In this document: piece by piece, positions 6,489 through 7,844 of the stretch
Numbering within the stretch: the stretch's first letter is position 1
Layout: each line of letters opens with the position of its first letter
The notes under the pieces: generated by a model
What the model saw: the letters and a program-made list of their open reading frames with translations, nothing else
What the model was told of the DNA's origin: nothing
The model's database searches: none
Position numbers and translations under genes: made by a program
Assembly (NCBI GenBank): GCA_003222555.1
Contig: QHWL01000054.1
Location: forward strand, 1-7,844
Length of the DNA: 7,844 bases
Reading direction: 5' to 3'
From: Acidobacteriota bacterium
GTDB lineage: Bacteria; Acidobacteriota; Vicinamibacteria; Vicinamibacterales; CAVVIG01

Positions 6489-7529
6489 ATGCCACGCACG
6501 CGTTCGCTCGCCTGGTCGGAGCTGAAAATCGGAGTGCTGACGATCGTGGCGATCGTGATTACCGCGCTCACCATCTTCTTGTTGACCGGGGGGCGAGGGT
6601 TCTTCTGGCAGCGCTATAACCTGAAAACGCGGTTCGCCAATGTCGCCGGACTCAAGGCCGGATCGCCTGTGCGCCTGGCGGGCGTCGAGGTCGGCTCGGT
6701 CAAGGACGTCGAGCTCGTTGGCGAGCAGGTCGACGTGACGCTCGAAGTGAACAAGAACATGCGCGACCGGATCACCAACAGCTCGACGGCCTATCTCGGG
6801 TCGGTCTCGCTGCTGGGGGAAAGCGCCGTCGACATTACGCCGTCAACCAAGGGGATGCCGATCGAGGACTGGGGCTACATTCCGCAGGGCCACGGTCCGG
6901 GTCAGCTCTCGGACGTGACCGCCAAGGCGAGCGAGGGCATTGAGGAAATCACCAAGCTTGTCCAGGACGTCCGCCGGGGACGCGGCACGGTCGGCAAACT
7001 GATGACCGACGATCAGGTGTATGCCGAGCTCCACCGGTTCGTCGCGACGGCGGGCGAAGTCGCGCGGGGCATCCGGGAGGGTCGCGGCTCGATGGGGAGG
7101 TTCGTCAACGACCCGAAAGTGGCCGACTCGCTCGAGGCTTCGCTCAGGAATCTCGAGGAGATGACGCGGCAAATCAACGCCGGGCAGGGGAGCTTCGGGA
7201 AGCTCCTCAAGGACGAGGAATTCGCGCGCTCCCTCACTGGAGCGACCGACAACCTCAGGACTCTGACCGACAGGCTGAATCGCGGCGAAGGCACGGCCGG
7301 CAAGCTCATGACCGACGCGACGCTCTTCAATCGCCTGAATTCAGTGGCGGATCGGTTCGATCAGTTGATGACCCGCTTGAACGACGGCCAGGGGACTGCC
7401 GGACAGTTGCTGAAAGATCGGCAATTGTATGAGAACATGAATGGGGCGGTCACCGATCTGCGGGCGCTCATCGTCGATATCAAAAAAGACCCGAAGAAAT
7501 TCCTCAACGTGAAAGTCAGTATCTTCTAG
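6489..7529 (+). CDS. mlaD: MlaD-type MCE protein with extended C-terminal repeats
   Basis: This 346-residue protein is the MCE (mammalian cell entry) component of the lipid transporter: anchored in the inner membrane, forming a ring in the periplasm through which lipid passes. One membrane segment lies near residues 13-33 (KIGVLTIVAIVITALTIFLL), with a short basic N-terminus. The MCE domain spans about 44-119, with GLKAGSPVRLAGVEVGSV (54-71) and YLGSVSLLGESAVDITPS (102-119) as clear landmarks. E. coli MlaD is about 183 residues; the excess here is a region from 164 to about 333 made of five 34-residue repeats, probably helical. The tail is DPKKFLNVKVSIF. Such a tail could lengthen the channel or contact an outer-membrane partner, as helical extensions do in PqiB and mycobacterial Mce proteins; this is inference. 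No mlaC or mlaB follows within the window. The gene starts 10 bases after the mlaF stop and closes the operon. Confidence 0.94.
   Translation: MPRTRSLAWSELKIGVLTIVAIVITALTIFLLTGGRGFFWQRYNLKTRFANVAGLKAGSPVRLAGVEVGSVKDVELVGEQVDVTLEVNKNMRDRITNSSTAYLGSVSLLGESAVDITPSTKGMPIEDWGYIPQGHGPGQLSDVTAKASEGIEEITKLVQDVRRGRGTVGKLMTDDQVYAELHRFVATAGEVARGIREGRGSMGRFVNDPKVADSLEASLRNLEEMTRQINAGQGSFGKLLKDEEFARSLTGATDNLRTLTDRLNRGEGTAGKLMTDATLFNRLNSVADRFDQLMTRLNDGQGTAGQLLKDRQLYENMNGAVTDLRALIVDIKKDPKKFLNVKVSIF
6978..7487 (+). repeat. Five 34-residue (102-base) repeats inside mlaD
   Basis: The motif G-x-G-[ST]-x-G-[KRQ]-[LF]-x-x-D begins at MlaD residues 164, 198, 232, 266 and 300, each exactly 34 residues after the last. 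The five starts read GRGTVGKLMTD, GRGSMGRFVND, GQGSFGKLLKD, GEGTAGKLMTD and GQGTAGQLLKD. Each is followed by a segment ending in a leucine or methionine 7 residues after the Asp, then an amphipathic stretch. The repeats have diverged in sequence but not in length, so spacing seems to matter. Confidence 0.85.
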
Positions 7530-7600
7530 AGCAGAGCGCCTGCGATGAACTCGGATTGGGTGGATGGCGAGCGAGCGGCAGCCTTAGCCAGGATCGGCGG

Positions 7601-7844
7601 TATGGGCCCAGGAGTTTCACCCGAGGCCGAGAGTCTACGCTCGAGGCCGAGGGACAGCGAAGACCGTGCCGGAGAGCGGGGGTAGGGCCCCAGAGTCTTA
7701 CCCCGAGGCCGAGAGTCTACGCTCGAGGCCGAGGGACAGCGAAGTCCGTGCCGGCGAGAGGGGTGGGGCCCCAGAGTCTTACCCCGAGACCGAGAGTCTA
7801 CGCTCGAGCCGAGGGACCGCGAAGTCCGTGCCGGGGAGCGGGGG
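7601..7844. repeat. Tandem array, three units of 81-82 bases, open at the right edge
   Basis: Units run 7601..7682 (82 bases), 7683..7763 (81) and 7764..7844 (81). Units 1 and 2 share a 43-base identical core (7620..7662 and 7702..7744). Unit 3 differs there by a few changes, including a lost G. Each core holds GAGGCCGAG or a variant twice, 20 bases apart. At the junctions into units 2 and 3, GGGGTAGGGC (7679..7688) can pair with GTCTTACCCC (7695..7704), and GGGGTGGGGC (7760..7769) with GTCTTACCCC (7776..7785), counting G-T pairs. GGAC/GTCC hairpins occur at 7734..7747 and 7814..7827. Unit 1 is more degenerate. No convincing gene fits: the 82/81-base lengths shift the frame, and no start with a ribosome binding site is seen. 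The preceding 7530..7600, after the mlaD stop, shows nothing recognisable and no clear terminator. Confidence 0.8.

Noticed and set aside
4833..6574. Two long minus-strand frames (4833..5654 and 5651..6574) opposite mlaE and mlaF
   Set aside because: They mirror strongly conserved ABC transporter genes and show no domain, signal or ribosome binding site of their own.
7556..7844. Open frames through the 81-base tandem array, plus strand (for example from a TTG at 7556) and minus strand
   Set aside because: Several frames are open at once because of the high GC content. The 82-base first unit shifts the frame, so the peptide repeat is not kept from unit 1 to unit 2, and no credible start or ribosome binding site is present.
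7601..7844. CRISPR array
   Set aside because: The units are directly adjacent with no unique spacers, are 81-82 bases long, and no cas gene is nearby.

Overview
The window looks like chromosomal DNA from a GC-rich member of the Acidobacteriota. The main pointer is a gene (1702..2640) for a secreted von Willebrand factor A protein of the type catalogued as the 'VWFA-related Acidobacterial domain'. High-GC codon use, a canonical uvrB and a diderm-type MCE lipid transport operon fit with this. The lineage is inferred from protein families and base composition only. A class such as Vicinamibacteria is possible but cannot be settled from this window.

Layout, left to right. (1) An 18% GC, hairpin-rich patch (1..60) lies at the 3' end of a leftward gene (53..1489) for a DHH/DHHA1 phosphoesterase with a degenerate RCK/TrkA-N-like Rossmann domain at its N-terminus. 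(2) A divergent intergenic region (1490..1701) holds a perfect TATAAT box for the leftward gene and a compound palindromic repeat. (3) The rightward VWFA gene follows, then uvrB (2699..4720), the damage-verification helicase of nucleotide excision repair. (4) A 136-base gap holds a long imperfect hairpin built of 9-base CGCRGAG periods. (5) A three-gene MCE operon follows: mlaE permease, mlaF ATPase (1-base overlap) and mlaD (10-base gap, ribosome binding site on the mlaF stop codon). (6) The right end (7601..7844) is a tandem array of three units of about 81 bases with repeated potential hairpins; it reaches the window edge.

How the genes relate. The mla genes form one functional unit: an inner-membrane ABC complex (MlaE2F2) with an MCE protein that would carry phospholipid between inner and outer membranes. 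MlaD is about twice the E. coli length because its C-terminal half is five repeats of exactly 34 residues, probably an extended helical segment in the periplasm. The other genes (nucleotide hydrolase, VWFA protein, uvrB) look like independent housekeeping or lineage-specific genes.

I see no phage, plasmid, CRISPR, transposase, toxin-antitoxin or defence genes, and no clearly new biological system. The items most worth a second look are the 81-base tandem array, the RCK-like/DHH fusion, the perfectly periodic MlaD repeats, the run of genes with -10-like boxes very close to their start codons, and the presence of a different structured repeat in each larger non-coding stretch.
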